DNA of 64,000 nucleotides, from NCBI GenBank assembly GCA_001910725.1, contig MJGA01000012.1, positions 558,001-622,000 of the forward strand, given 5' to 3'. The stretch comes from Phanerodontia chrysosporium (Eukaryota; Basidiomycota; Agaricomycetes; Polyporales; Phanerochaetaceae). Below the pieces are notes generated by a model. The model saw only the letters and a program-made list of their open reading frames with translations, searched no databases and had not been told where the DNA came from. Positions 20,601-30,348 of this stretch are shown here, piece after piece (positions within the stretch are counted from its first letter, which is position 1; each line of letters begins with the position of its first letter). Both the position numbers and the translations under genes were made by a program.

Positions 20601-20962
20601 CCCATAAGCACCGAGGACCTGATGCGCTATCAAGAAAGGAACCAGAACAAGGAGAAGTAGCAGACGAAGAAGACGACAGCTGGCTAGACGACATCCCCTT
20701 GCATATACCCATACAGCATACACCCTGGATGAACGATGTGTCGTTGTTCACTCACATGGTCAGTGCATCACCAGCAAAAGTGATCCAAGCCTTTGAAACA
20801 TGTCTATTTATCCCGATGAACCAGCAGCCGAGCACGTTCTTGCCACTACTACACAGAAACAGGAAAAAGTACTCGCGGACATCTATCATTTCCTCCAAAC
20901 TACACGTGCCCCACAATGTCAAAGCCTTCAGGAAAAACAGCGATTCATCAAGAAAGCTTTGA
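17390..20962 (+). CDS. retrotransposon reverse transcriptase-RNase H
   Basis: Open frame of up to 1,190 residues; the meaningful part probably begins after 18230. RT blocks: IHQKVLDLLREKIAAGVYE, a basic LKKSGKLRIVHDLQPLN block, FDLYWGFD (first catalytic Asp), LPTGFTNSPAEFQ, and the catalytic FIDD at about 19763-19774. RNase H follows, with VVLSVDSS (Asp), SQPKLELYGL (Glu), VEVDAKY (Asp) and the closing HKHRGPDALSRKE. The frame drifts into unrelated residues after about 20.8 kb, where integrase starts in the next frame. It copies the element RNA into DNA in cytoplasmic or nuclear particles. Confidence 0.92.
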   Translation: MRQATESRRRLTRHCTHTLKTSDRRFSMPKSSSHCANAYTSGRVGTPTGSTTTASPASNSFLAFAPTADATRRYAKCARVSDLVPWAMPGRSSRTLSAAARSRLVSTDLDVIGNDADTRIYPVERVSSLLEDSGLHVVSRLPASRQFRLSSYVLRLSRLMFPCRFMFSLVFLGYVRVANADAFEDVEDGTPSLGSVAQVLDTSTPPSVVLAQAFRNAMTAIDKGRGDILGFKFILFALYFSSLCMYLYDSVSFASRRGFPLFTSLYSLPCVLLTFYFFVLVATDYTVVVCTIAGATCILAAIVRFVAIHCADQYPWRELLTYPDQRTDLSAQATLERRLETSRAMDFKTHQNKSHGRDMMSSAKPAIDPGRMTQDATKPNAIKDPCPRNRTSIPSVIANNVNPTRSLPSTTGAVAFSGSPDPAAERITQPRDPGAYHDQTTDSEDATWQLETMDTHGTFKRSKVNIHYVSIEEDSLDLEWDEVEPVMFTTNMDKFIEDLEEDDTIITFDGNQVFSYKQQMSSPEVLTAYKRVDRKVKPVPAVFPEDARVIRQFPEDPLKSLPSLTPHPPEFVPDGGRLTQEHLDNMNLNPEDFLWPEELKLFQHILKLNQNHFVFEDSQRGSFREDYFSPYIIPVVPHVPWAFKNIPIPLGIHQKVLDLLREKIAAGVYESSQSSYRSRWFCVLKKSGKLRIVHDLQPLNKVTIRDAGLPPNLDNFVEPFAGRQCYTVFDLYWGFDARKVHPKSRDLTAFLTPLGLLRITSLPTGFTNSPAEFQACVSFILQDEIPAYANVFIDDLPIKGPRSRYEDSLGQPEVLKDNPGIRRFIWEHALDVHRIIHRIGHAGGTFSPSKVQLAQEKVLIIGQKCTPEGRLPDSQKIDKILNWPPLKTVKDVRGFLGLCGTVRIWIKDYSTKARPLTELVRHDVEFIWDSRRQVAFEELKQAITSPPALRPIDYESAQPVVLSVDSSIIAVGFILSQYDEDHKKRPARYGSIPMNAIEARYSQPKLELYGLFRALRAYRLYIIGVKHLIVEVDAKYIKGMLNDPDLQPNATVNRWIQGILLFDFELVHVPAHKHRGPDALSRKEPEQGEVADEEDDSWLDDIPLHIPIQHTPWMNDVSLFTHMVSASPAKVIQAFETCLFIPMNQQPSTFLPLLHRNRKKYSRTSIISSKLHVPHNVKAFRKNSDSSRKL
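17702..18229 (+). other. intron-like segments upstream of RT
   Basis: GTGAGT at 17702 is a consensus donor. A pyrimidine-rich acceptor TTTCTAG ends at about 17908. A second, stronger intron end at about 18229 has a perfect TACTAAC branch site followed by CTTTTATTTCTTTGTACTAG. These T-rich stretches read as hydrophobic, membrane-like peptides in the RT frame, which is more simply explained as intronic sequence. Splicing could serve to express the RT-integrase part separately from gag-protease. Confidence 0.45.
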
Positions 20963-22305
20963 AGTTTTATGTTTCCGGAAGGGCCATGTACAAAAGGCGA
21001 GGCACTGCAGGACCTGCCAAGGTTATCTTTCGCCCTCACAAACGGGCTCAATTACTTCAAGCTGCGCACGAAGGTCATGGACACCGTGGTGTAGAAGCAG
21101 TTATGGCAACACTCAAAGAACGATTCTACTGGCCAAGCATGTGGAATGATATCAAGCATCATGTGCAATCATGCCACCAGTGTCAGATTCGAAGTACACG
21201 GAAAGCAGAAGTGCCCATTATGGTTTCAACACCATCAACACTATTTCTCAAGATTTACGTGGACATTATGTTCATGCCCAAGGCTCACGGCTATCGATAC
21301 ATTGCAGCTGCACGAGATGACCTATCCGGGGCAGCAGAAGGATGTGCTCTCAAACGCAATACAGCTGTGAGCATGTGCAAATTCTTATGGGAACATATCT
21401 TCTGTCGGTATGGCGCAGTAGGACAAGTAATCACGGATAATGGAAAAGAAGTGGAGGCAGCATTCTCAGAGCTTATGGACCGGTTCGGTATACCTCAAGT
21501 CAAGATTTCTGCCTACAACTCCAAGGCCAATGGCGTCGTAGAACGAGGACACTTCACTATACGCGAATCCATCGTCAAAGCTTGTGAAGGAAGAATCGCA
21601 GACTGGCCCAAGCAAGTTCCGCATGCATTCTTTGCAGATAGGGTCACTGTGAGACGGCAAACTGGATATTCACCCTACTACCTGCTTCATGGAGCTCATC
21701 CAATACTTCCTTTCGACCTCACAGAAGCCACATTCATGGTTGATGGTTACAAGCGAGGCATGACATCAAGTGAATTACTAGCCTTACGTTTACGACAACT
21801 CCAGAAGCGCCCAGAAGACTTGGCCAAAGCTGCAGCAGTACTTAGCAAGCATCGGTTCAAAGCAAAAGAACAATTCGAGCGCCGCTATCAAACACGACTT
21901 GTTCGTGACTCTTACCCACCAGGCACTCTTGTTCTAATGCGAAACAAGGCGATAGAAGCTACCCTAGAGCGCAAACACAAGGACAGGTACCTAGGCCCCT
22001 ACGAAGTTGTACGACGCACGCAGAATGGTGCCTACATCTTGCAAGAACTCGATGGCACTGTATGGAGACAAGCAATCGCAGCATTCCGGCTGATACCATA
22101 CATATCAAGATCAAGTGAATACCTCGACGCAATCATGCACAGATTACAAGATAGCTCAGCCAACGAGGACTCAGACACAGATCCTTGGTACTCTGTTAGT
22201 GAAGGAGAACATGAAGCTCAAGCGCAGTCAAATAAATCATTACCCTCGGGCGAAGATTCTTCCTTTCATGACAGCGACACAAGCTCATATTCACCCTCAT
22301 CTTAG
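20800..22305 (+). CDS. retrotransposon integrase
   Basis: 501-residue frame shifted by one base from the RT frame, overlapping it by 163 bases. An HHCC zinc finger is visible (HEGHGHRG ... CHQCQIR). Catalytic core: Asp in IYVDIMF, Asp in VITDNGKE, Glu in ANGVVERGHFTIRESI. The C-terminus has a GPY-type module (YLGPYEVVRRTQNGAYIL) and ends acidic and Ser-rich without a chromodomain. In most Ty3/Gypsy elements integrase is fused to RT-RNase H, so the frame break is either a programmed frameshift, a recent mutation or a sequence error. It joins the cDNA to the chromosome. Confidence 0.92.
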   Translation: MSIYPDEPAAEHVLATTTQKQEKVLADIYHFLQTTRAPQCQSLQEKQRFIKKALKFYVSGRAMYKRRGTAGPAKVIFRPHKRAQLLQAAHEGHGHRGVEAVMATLKERFYWPSMWNDIKHHVQSCHQCQIRSTRKAEVPIMVSTPSTLFLKIYVDIMFMPKAHGYRYIAAARDDLSGAAEGCALKRNTAVSMCKFLWEHIFCRYGAVGQVITDNGKEVEAAFSELMDRFGIPQVKISAYNSKANGVVERGHFTIRESIVKACEGRIADWPKQVPHAFFADRVTVRRQTGYSPYYLLHGAHPILPFDLTEATFMVDGYKRGMTSSELLALRLRQLQKRPEDLAKAAAVLSKHRFKAKEQFERRYQTRLVRDSYPPGTLVLMRNKAIEATLERKHKDRYLGPYEVVRRTQNGAYILQELDGTVWRQAIAAFRLIPYISRSSEYLDAIMHRLQDSSANEDSDTDPWYSVSEGEHEAQAQSNKSLPSGEDSSFHDSDTSSYSPSS

Positions 22306-22350
22306 GAGAGAAGCCAACTGGGGACAGTTGAAGTTCAAGCGACCCTCGGA

Positions 22351-23621
22351 TATCATGCATCAAAGGTGTTTGACACAAGATATGGATGAAATGGGCTTGA
22401 GTCTCTGCCATATCAGTGGGTGTGGGAAGACATGCCCAAACCCGGAGATCCCAGAAGGTGTGGGAATGTGCATCCATATGGGAAAGAGTAGGAAAGAAGA
22501 GAGAAAGGGGCATGCTTAGGCTTGGAAGGCCTAGGAAGAGGTAAGAAGCAGCTGGAACATTGTGGAAAAGCGAAGAATACTGTGGAATCTGCTGGAATAT
22601 TCTGGCAGAAGGGCCCAGACTTGGACCCAGCACTCAGGATTTAGGGACTTTTGGAAGAGAACATTGCAGAAGGACATGGAACTTTATAGAATACTCTAGA
22701 ATACTCCTAGTTTAAGGGGTATATAAACCCCACCCCTTGTATCCTCGCTCAGAGGAGCCTCTTGACACTAGACCGCTATCTAGTTCGTTCCTCCCTCTAC
22801 GTCTTTTGCTCTTTGCTGTGTACTGTAGCGCGGCTGCTGCAGTGCCACTGGTGTTCTACGTCTACGTCGTTGTTGAGACCACTCTAGTCCGGCTCGTGCC
22901 CGGTGTCGAGTGCTCTTCGTCGTCGGTTGTTGTACTCTAGTCCGGCCTGTGCCCGGTGTCGAGTACTTTTTGTTGTACGTCATACGTTGGGTGGGAACAT
23001 TCTAGTCCGGCTCTGCCACCGGTGTCGAGTGTTTGCCCTTCGTCTTTCCTTTTACACTCTAGTCTGGCCTTTGCCCAGTGTCGAGTGTTCTACGTTGTTT
23101 GTGGTCACGCCCTACATTGTTGTTGTTTGTACACACCCTGCTAAGCTCTTGCTGACACAGAGTGTACCCCTTTCTTTCGCTGCCTGTACGTACTCTAGTC
23201 CGGCTCTGCCACCGGTGTCGAGTACGCTTTTGTGTTTGACGTTCACGGTCTTTAACGGACTCTTTTGTGTTTGTGGTTGTACGTCTTTTGGTCTCACTGG
23301 TTGTTTGGTTGTTTGTTGCACGTTGGACTCTTTTGTATTGTTTCCCAGTGGGTTGTAGCATTCGGGCTACCTCTCATTGTCTCTTGGGTTTATTTACAGG
23401 ACAGCCTGTGAGTTGATCTAACCCTTACCCCTCCTTTGTAGACGAACCCCCCCCCTTCACACCTTCAACCTCTACCTTCTCAACACACACCTTTGCAGTC
23501 TACCTTTGTCCCCAACGAACGCCCGAGGCAGAAGCCGACCTAGGACTGGTCCGTCTAACTCGGTTCCTTAATTTGACTCACTCTCTTCGAGGAGGAGTTG
23601 AAAGCGGGATCAACCACGATA
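22351..23621 (+). repeat. right (3') LTR
   Basis: Near-identical to 7910-9180. Differences seen by eye: a T deletion near 22480, two substitutions near 22620,  five more between 22865 and 23135, and one extra C in the C-run near 23450. It ends CACGATA and is followed by the CCGA target duplication. No clear polypurine tract directly abuts it; the nearest purine-rich stretch is AGGAGAGAAG near 22305. Confidence 0.95.
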
Positions 23622-23678
23622 CCGATAGGGAGTGTTCGTACTGGGGTGGCTAGGCCTACCTTGGAGTCGTATGTATGA
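23622..23678 (+). pseudogene. severed 3' end of the interrupted host gene
   Basis: After the second copy of CCGA the host frame resumes as IGSVRTGVARPTLESYV and ends with TGA at 23676-23678. This is the last ~17 codons of the gene that begins at 7260. It is now separated from its promoter by the retrotransposon. Confidence 0.75.
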
Positions 23679-24418
23679 ATCATGCTGAATACCTGGCGAA
23701 TTTACGTCCGCGGTGAGGCCTGGGCCTTGTCCGCGTGCTTATTCCCGAAAAGGATGGGCGGGTTCGAGCCCGTGGGCGTCTGTGACCGACATCCTGGCTT
23801 CGGCAACTTCCGCGGGTCGATCACCCGGGCGCTCTGGCGCGCTCGCGAGTTTCGCCTCGACCACAACAACCTTCACACCTCCTCGCAGCTGTCGACGAGG
23901 CTATCATCGCATTTTACCTCATGTTTTTTGCGAGTGCTGTCAGAGAATGCGCGTGTTGTGCTCGCAACCGTCGAACCCGCGCGATAAGCCTGCAGGCAAC
24001 CTGCCAGCAGCGCGGGCACTCCTCTTCTTGAGCTAGTCTCCCCACCGTCGATCTCCTAGGTTCGTCCTCCGTCCCTCCGAGATTTCGCCCACGATCTTCG
24101 CCCGCTCTCGAACGTAACTTATACGTCCGTGCGATTGACGAGTATGTCATTCAATGCCATCGATATCGCTTCCAGCCTATATCAAGAGCGTCTGAAGCAT
24201 CGCATTGTATTACACCAATCTATGCACTCGGAACGCTTGGTGCCTGTTGCACTCCGTCTCTCGCCTAATCATTTCAGTGTATATAAGCCTTCCCCTAGCC
24301 CAGATGTACGCATACACAATACTGCGTTGCTACTCGTTGACCCCAACGTTCTGAACGACCTCCGCGGGTGAACTTCACACCTTCCCCCCACTTCTCCCTC
24401 AAAATCCCCTTTTCTTGG
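23679..24418. other. intergenic region
   Basis: About 740 bases between the interrupted gene and the F-box gene. Several short frames exist but none is convincing. A GGTTCGAGCCC motif near 23760 resembles a tRNA B box but no cloverleaf forms around it. Confidence 0.4.
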
Positions 24419-24471
24419 TGAGTATCCATTTCTTTCCCGTGACAGCAAGGTTGGTTGAGCTTTTGTTACAG
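24419..24471 (+). other. 5' UTR intron of the F-box gene
   Basis: GTGAGT at 24419 to TTACAG at 24471 (53 nt) ends two bases before the ATG at 24474. A GGTTGAGC branch-like site lies upstream of the pyrimidine tract. Confidence 0.55.
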
Positions 24472-24473
24472 AA

Positions 24474-25853
24474 ATGGAGTCCCCCGCCTCACGTCTTGTC
24501 GGAGGCGTTGACCACGTCCCAGTGGAAGTCTTCGATTCCATCTTCGACTTTGTCCGCCTTGAAGACGAACAAAGTCGCACCAACAAAAGAGCACTCTTCT
24601 CTTGCTCACGCGTCTCGAAAGCCTGGCATGCTCTTACCCTGCGGCACCGCTTCCACTCCGTCTCGCTTTACGCTAGGACAGGCAACTCCTTCGAACGTCG
24701 CGTCCGCAAGAACTGCTTCCTCCAAGATTTCCTCGTTTCCCCTCTCTTCCCCACAGTCCAATGCTACATCCAGCGGCTCACGTTGCGGTGGGGGATCGCC
24801 GACCTTGACCCATATATTGGCGCAGATCTCTCGGAGTATCTTGCATCTTTCCCCGCCCTTCGGTCTCTCAAGCTTCGAGGTCTCCTCGGACGACATATCT
24901 CCGCACCGTCTCATCCGAATGTGCCGGCACTCGACTCACTATCTATTGAAGGCTGGGTATGCCACGCCCGCGCCCACGACCCAAAAGGCCTCTGCGACCT
25001 CCTGCGCTGCTTTGCGTCCATCGGCGAACTGTACCTCGAAGACCTCTGCCACTGGCTCCCTGCAGACGACCTTGAGGTCACTACAGATGACCACCCGCCC
25101 GTCTCCTCGCTAGTGCTGCGCGACTCCACATGTCCCCACCCTGTATGCGACATCCTCGAGTCTGCAATCGCTCACGAGAAACCGCTGCGCCGGCTCGACG
25201 TCCGCGCTCTGAGCAGCACGGATACGCGTGGTGGTATCGATCTCCTGGAGTCGTTCGCACGAACGATCGAAGACTTCAAATGCACAGTCACTTCGGGCAG
25301 TGATACCGGTCAGCACATTTCGCCCCTATCCGTGTAATCCTTCTCATAATATCTCGTCTATCCAGTGTCTTCTACCGGTGATGTCCCTCCTGCCTTCGAC
25401 TTCTCGGCACTTCCCCACCTCCGCACGCTCACTGTCGCCGTCGAAGTCCCACTCTCGCGCACCCGCGCGCGCTCGCTCGCGGGCGGCGAAGACCTCGACA
25501 AGTCCGCGCCGTGGGCACGCCTCGTCGCGTCCCTCCACACCCTCGCCGCGCGCCGGCGCTCCTCGTCCCTGAAGCTCCTGCACCTCCAGCTCGCGCCGGC
25601 ACGCGCGCTCACGGACAAGGCGCAGACGGTCGACGCTCTGCAGGAGGCCCTCCGCCGGAACGACGCCTCTATGCGTGCCCTCGAGGACGCACTCCTCGCC
25701 CTCGTGCGGGAACGCGGCGTACAGCTCGTGCAGGTCGCGCTGTGCGCTGCCCCGCCTGCAAGCGGACTACGTGGCGCTTGCGTGCAGCGCTGCGACGATT
25801 TCGTTCTCGGGCTGTTCCCTCGCCTGCGTCAAACCGGTGTGCTGCGGGTCTAG
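24474..25853 (+). CDS. F-box-like leucine-rich protein
   Basis: About 440 residues from two exons, 24474-25308 and 25366-25853, with a 57 nt intron (GTCAGC to TATCCAG) of which removal joins codon G|TG in frame. The N-terminus (about residues 12-60) matches the agaricomycete F-box-like pattern: DHVPVEVFDSIFDFV, then SCSRVSKAWHALTLRHRFHSV. The rest has irregular leucine-rich repeats (FPALRSLKLRGL, VPALDSLSIEGW, SIGELYLEDL). F-box proteins bind Skp1 and present substrates to SCF ubiquitin ligases; the target cannot be told. The last exon is markedly GC-rich. Confidence 0.8.
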
Positions 25854-26886
25854 ACGGCACTGTGCTATAGATCGTAATTTGTGACCGCGGTTGTGGAAAG
25901 ACATGTTGTATGTCTGTATGTGTCGCTCTTTACTAGTACAAGTGCTAGTAGCACTTTTCGGCGGTCTAGATAAGCTACCGCAATCAATCATGCTCATAGA
26001 GATGAGGTTCAGAAGTGTATTGCCGGTACGACTGCGTGAGGTGAGCAAGTACGGTTTGTCATCTAGTCGCCATCTGAGTAGCACGCAAGATAACATGGGA
26101 GAAAAGGCATAACACTCACAGAGCTCCCGCTTGTGCCTCACATCGCATATATCGTGATACTGAATCCGTAGTACTAGGAGGTTTCGGTCAGACATACGTT
26201 GCCCACTAGCGCTTGTGGCGGACTCGCCGATACCAAGGCGTAGAACGATCCTGCCGTGCCCGTATATGCGTGGTACCGTATGCGAAGGACAAATACACAC
26301 AGAACTGTTCAGTTTTTATGTACGAGAGAAGAGGCCGACTGGTGCTCACTCTGACCATACCTGATAGTTTTCTAGTTGGGAGTACGTGGCGCAGTCAGAA
26401 TACTTGAACTGTCAACGGAAATCTGTGTTGCATTTTCAGATAGCGGTTTAAACAAGGGCGCAGTACGTCAAAGGGTATAGATGCGATCCCTTTGATCCAC
26501 GGGCAATGTGGACCAGATGCGTTCATAGGACCTGCGAATAGTATAGTACCGGATACTAGGACTCGGAGTTGGTGTTGACTGGGACGCTACGACATACCAG
26601 GCTCTACAAATCCGGATCGAGGGGTGAGGAAGTACTCCTGCATCTCAATCCCAGTGCATGCTCTTACATTCGCAAAGGTACCCGTCACGATATGCAGGTG
26701 GCACCAGACAGGACGTATCGGCCGCAGGGGTTTGTTAGACGCCTGTGGGCGCCCCACGTAATGTGTATTTCCAGAACGACCCAAGGCCTGTCTCGCCGCA
26801 TCCACAACTTGCTTTATACCCTCACCTCTGCATTTTCACTCAACAACATCCTTCACACCACCATCGACAGCTTTACCACCTCCATC
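25854..26886. other. intergenic region upstream of YPI1
   Basis: About 1 kb with no convincing coding sequence. It should hold the 3' end of the F-box transcript and the YPI1 promoter. A pyrimidine-rich leader precedes the YPI1 ATG. Confidence 0.4.
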
Positions 26887-27506
26887 ATGTCGATGCTCGC
26901 AGCTAGGCCATCCACATCTACGCCATCTGACGGCTCCCGCACAATAACCATTCAGGACTCGCAGCCCCGAGAGGAAGACGTCTCTCAGTCTGGAGATGAG
27001 GGGGAGATCGGCACCCTGCGCCTAAGGGGCGGACCACGAGATCGTCGGCGGAGCAGGCCCTCGGTCATCTGGCGCGAGGATGTCGTCGACAACGAACATC
27101 TGGGAAAGAAATCATCGAAGAGTACGTCGTCTGGCCTTGTACTCTCGTCTTGTCGGTTGAACATGGCTGCACAGTCTGTTGTATATACCACAAGCCCAGG
27201 CGGTTCGACGAGTCCTCCTCTGAAGAGTCCTCCGACTCCGACTCCGGTTCCTCGTGCGACAACCGTCGACCATGCTCCCATCGTTCGCAGCCGCACGATG
27301 CTGCTGATTCCGCAGCAGGTGGGAACGGAACCGCCACGCGGGATGGGGGCAGTACTACTGTACAAGTGGTACACGACCATCAGCTTGAACCGAATGCGTA
27401 TGAACGGCAGCCGGGCAAGAAGTCGAAGAAGGGGAAGGCACCAGCCCAAGGTAAAAGCAGTGAGTATTCTGTCATTCCACTGGACAGGACTTTGACAGAG
27501 CTGTAG
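26887..27506 (+). CDS. YPI1: type 1 protein phosphatase inhibitor Ypi1/PPP1R11-like
   Basis: 188 residues from exons 26887-27121 and 27175-27506; the 53 nt intron (GTACGT to GCACAG) splits codon A|TC. The conserved family core is intact: TLRLRGG, then the PP1-docking RVxF-like SVIW, then EDVVDNEHLGKKSSK joined across the intron to ICCIYHKPRRFDESSSEES. This family binds and regulates the PP1 catalytic subunit in the nucleus. The N-terminal ~45 residues and the Lys/Ser-rich C-terminus are variable, as expected. ATG 26887 is chosen because conserved sequence begins about 40 residues later; an upstream in-frame ATG exists but precedes unconserved sequence. It converges with the next gene, 146 bases away. 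Confidence 0.92.
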
Positions 27507-27652
27507 GTTAACACTGGAGCTTGACAACATGTTTTGCATGGGCTATTGTACTATTATTGTAATTATTTTCTTGGTATGGCACACTTTCACGGATTTCCTG
27601 GATACGATGCATCAGCCGCTCGTGATGATTTCTCTAGGCGAGACACCAGTGC

Positions 27653-28693
27653 TCAATCAATCTGTGCAATTACTGGCTCCAGCTTGAACGTATCCCAGAA
27701 ATCGCGACTGTCCAATGCTTGACCTAGCAGTTCTGGAGCTCTCGGCAACGCTCTAACTCCCTGCTCCCTCATGAGCTCCCTGACCCAGCGGCTGTGCGGC
27801 CCCTTGTCGCGCTTTGCGCTGCTTGTGGGTGGTTGAGCCTGTCCTTTAACGGTCGTAAACTCTGTTCCCCACGCCGCCGCAAGATCCCACCAATCATACA
27901 CTCGGTTGTTCGTCAAAAGCCAACGCTTCCCTGTGGCTAGCTCGAAATTCTCGTGGACCGCAAGAATAGCTCGTGCGACGTCGATGCCATGGATCATGTG
28001 TATGCTTCCCTACGCACAAAAGGCTGCTCAGATGCTCAACCAACCCAGGCAAGTGCGGGTGCTCACCTTATTTCTCAGGGCCTCCTTCGTGGGAGCGACG
28101 CGCCCCACAACATGCTTCACGGCGCGTGGTCCGCCAAACAGGCCCGACAGGTTCAGTACAGTCGTGGGTACCCGCGGAGCGAGAGCGAGCAGCTCGTCCT
28201 CCGCCGCCGCGCGCACGTTCGCCCGGTCGTACGGGCTGTGCCTGTCTCTCCACAGCGCCTTATTGCCCTACGCCGCGTTCAGCGGCGGCGCGCGGACAAT
28301 AGAGGGGCTACGGCGCACCTCGAAATCCCAGATGCCCGTCGAGCCGAGCTGCACGAAGCGCGGCTCGCTGCCCGGGTGCGTCTCCGCGTAGAGCCGCACG
28401 AGCCGTGCGGACGCGCCGCGCACGCGGATCGGGAACGTCACGAGCACCGTGCGCGCGCGCGGCAGCGCGGCAAAGGACCCGCGGTCGGGGTGCGCGGCGT
28501 GCTCGTCGAACTCGAAGGGGACCGTGTCTGGCTTCGGGTGTGCGGGGCGCGATGTCGCCGCGTATGACACGCCGCGCTCCACGCACAGCGGAATGAGGAA
28601 CGTTGACGTCCAGCCTGCGCCGAGGATGAGTATGTCGACTTCTACGCTAGTTGCTAGGATCTGCATCGTGGTTGTGGTCGTGGTAAGAGACAA
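27653..28693 (-). CDS. NAD(P)-binding Rossmann-fold (epimerase-like) protein
   Basis: 310 residues from three phase-0 exons: 28693-28319, 28267-28067 and 28009-27653. The first intron (51 nt, GTGCGC, branch CTGAAC, CGTAG) contains an in-frame TAG, so the gene is intact only if spliced. Rossmann signature DILILGAGWTSTFLIP near residue 20, SDR-like GSTGIWDFE, then DRHSPYDRANVRAAAEDELL, and LNLSGLFGG further on. After the second splice comes GSIHMIHGIDVARAILAVHE and WLLTNNRVYDWWDLA. The overall pattern is that of atypical short-chain dehydrogenase/epimerase proteins found across fungi; substrate unknown. The first ten residues are Thr-rich; Met10 is an alternative start. Confidence 0.8.
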
Positions 28694-28893
28694 GGCGACG
28701 TGAGAGCCTGAGATAGGAGACGGGTGGATTTACTTGGGCGGGCGTCTACGGGAGACGAAGGATGTCGGGCCAACGAATCTAAGTGAATTGTATTCATTGA
28801 ATGCAGCGAAGTCTGACTGGAAGTAGAATACATGGCATGTGATAAATAGGGGATTATAGTCCGTGAGTATGTGTATGGCACGACGTAGATTTA

Positions 28894-30012
28894 TTATGAA
28901 ACCTCCTCCATGTCCTCGTCATCATCATCGTCGCTGTCGTCTTCGTCTTCATCTTCCTCCATTTTAAGTCCTTCGACACCGCCAGGGGGAAGAGGAACAT
29001 TCTCTGACTTGATCTGAAGAGATGTCAGGGTATCGCCATCAATAACGAGACGAAGATACGTACTCCGTCTCCCTTGAAGTTCGCCATGAGTTCCCACGTT
29101 CCATTGTGCTCACCACTCCGATGCATGAAGGCAATCTCGCTGAGGACCTCCTTGAGGTAGGCTTCCGGCTGCTGTGTCCGCTCACGCAAGTTTTTGACAG
29201 ACCAATGCTCGCGCTCGCGGAAGGCGGAGAACAAAGCGTCGAGCAACTGGTTGCGCGGCATACGAGCCATGCGCTCGAACTGGCCTTTCGGCGGTTTCGG
29301 CTTCGGCTTCTGCAGGAGACTATGAACACCGGACTGCACAGCAAGAAGAGGAGACGTACGACCAGATCGGCAAACCCAGTGGTGTTCGTGACGCCACTGG
29401 TGAGCCGGTTGATAGTCCCACGGTCTCCAGGATGCTCATCCTCAATGCGCTTGATCGTCCGTGCAGGCTGATTGGCTTTCAAGCTGCGCATCTTCAGCCG
29501 TTGCCTGTACTTCTCCGTGAGCATGGGTTTCAGGTTGCACTCATGCTTCACGCGGCCAGTGAGGATGGTGGTGCGCGCCCGGCTGCCCGTCCCAGGCTCC
29601 TTCTCGCGCTCAGCAATGACGAACTGGTTCTCAACGGCCTCGTTGATGATCTCGAGCTCGTACTGGTCTCCAGGCTCATCGGGGTTTTCAGGTGACGGCG
29701 GGAGTATGAGCACAATCTTTGGACTTCTGCCTGTAGCTTCGCACTTCATCTGGTGGTACACGCGGATCGTAGCGAGGTGCACGTTTTCCGCATCGATGCT
29801 GGACCAAAGCTCCATGAGATGTCGAGGAATCTATCTCTTGTTAAAATCCGAAACGTCGGGATCGGCTGTGCGTGTACCTTCACAAGCCATACTCTGCCGT
29901 TCCCCGCATCCATCATGAGACTCTCGTTCGGATCGGGCTGGGCATCCTCATCGTGTTGAGCGTGCTCGGCGTCGAACGGCTTCTTCTCGTCCTCAGCAGC
30001 AACGTCATCCAT
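28894..30012 (-). CDS. TFG2: transcription initiation factor TFIIF beta subunit (RAP30)
   Basis: 323 residues from exons 30012-29878, 29830-29360, 29309-29064 and 29013-28894; the three introns are 47-50 nt and phase 0. The N-terminal dimerisation domain begins GRVWLVK and continues after the splice with IPRHLMELWSS. The C-terminal winged helix is clear: FERMARMPRNQLLDALFSAF, REREHWSVKNLRERTQQPEA, then FMHRSGEHNGTWELM. A short acidic tail (EDEDEDDSDDDDDEDMEE) closes it, a fungal feature. TFIIF binds RNA polymerase II and helps start-site selection. Start at 30012 (MDDVAAEDE) preferred over a longer hydrophobic in-frame extension. Confidence 0.93.
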
Positions 30013-30348
30013 GGTGGTCGTGTTTTTGAATGTTAGAGGTGGTCGAGTAGGAAGAGAAAAGACGGCGAAGAACAAAAGCAGAAGGTTCAATCTGGAGCGG
30101 GCTCACGATCTCGTAAGAGTCACGTGGCGCGAGCATGTTTGGCCTTGTTAGGATCGGGGGTCTATGCCTGCCTTATTCGGACGCGGACTCGGGATGACGT
30201 AGTGCTGCTCGTATTTTGGGTCCTCACGCAGGACAAGTCTCGTGAATGGGGGGTGTATGCAGAGGATATACAGTGATGATGTCTAATACTACGCCAAGTG
30301 GTATTAAAATAGAATATGCAATATACAGTCCAGAGTCCGAGGTGGTTT

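Larger units (their letters stand above)
7910..23621 (+). mobile_element. 15.7 kb Ty3/Gypsy LTR retrotransposon
   Basis: Complete element flanked by a 4-5 bp target duplication. It comprises two 1271 bp LTRs, a gag region with one CCHC zinc knuckle, an aspartic protease, a long extra module, RT with an FIDD catalytic box, RNase H, and integrase with an HHCC finger, DDE residues and a GPY-type C-terminal motif. No chromodomain was seen. The order protease-RT-RNase H-integrase identifies Ty3/Gypsy. At about 13.2 kb of internal sequence it is far larger than usual (roughly 5-7 kb in total). The LTR copies differ by about 7 substitutions and 2 one-base indels, so the insertion is recent. It lies in the sense orientation inside a host coding exon. 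Confidence 0.95.

Noticed and set aside
22305..22350. Polypurine tract adjoining the right LTR
   Set aside because: AGGAGAGAAG lies about 35 bases away, and the bases directly before the LTR (GCGACCCTCGGA) are not purine-rich, so the true tract is unassigned.
23740..23790. tRNA-like B box GGTTCGAGCCC
   Set aside because: No matching A box, anticodon arm or acceptor stem could be formed around it.
28268..28270. Premature stop in the NAD(P)-binding gene
   Set aside because: It lies at the acceptor of a well-formed 51-nt intron (donor GTGCGC, branch CTGAAC), so it is spliced out.
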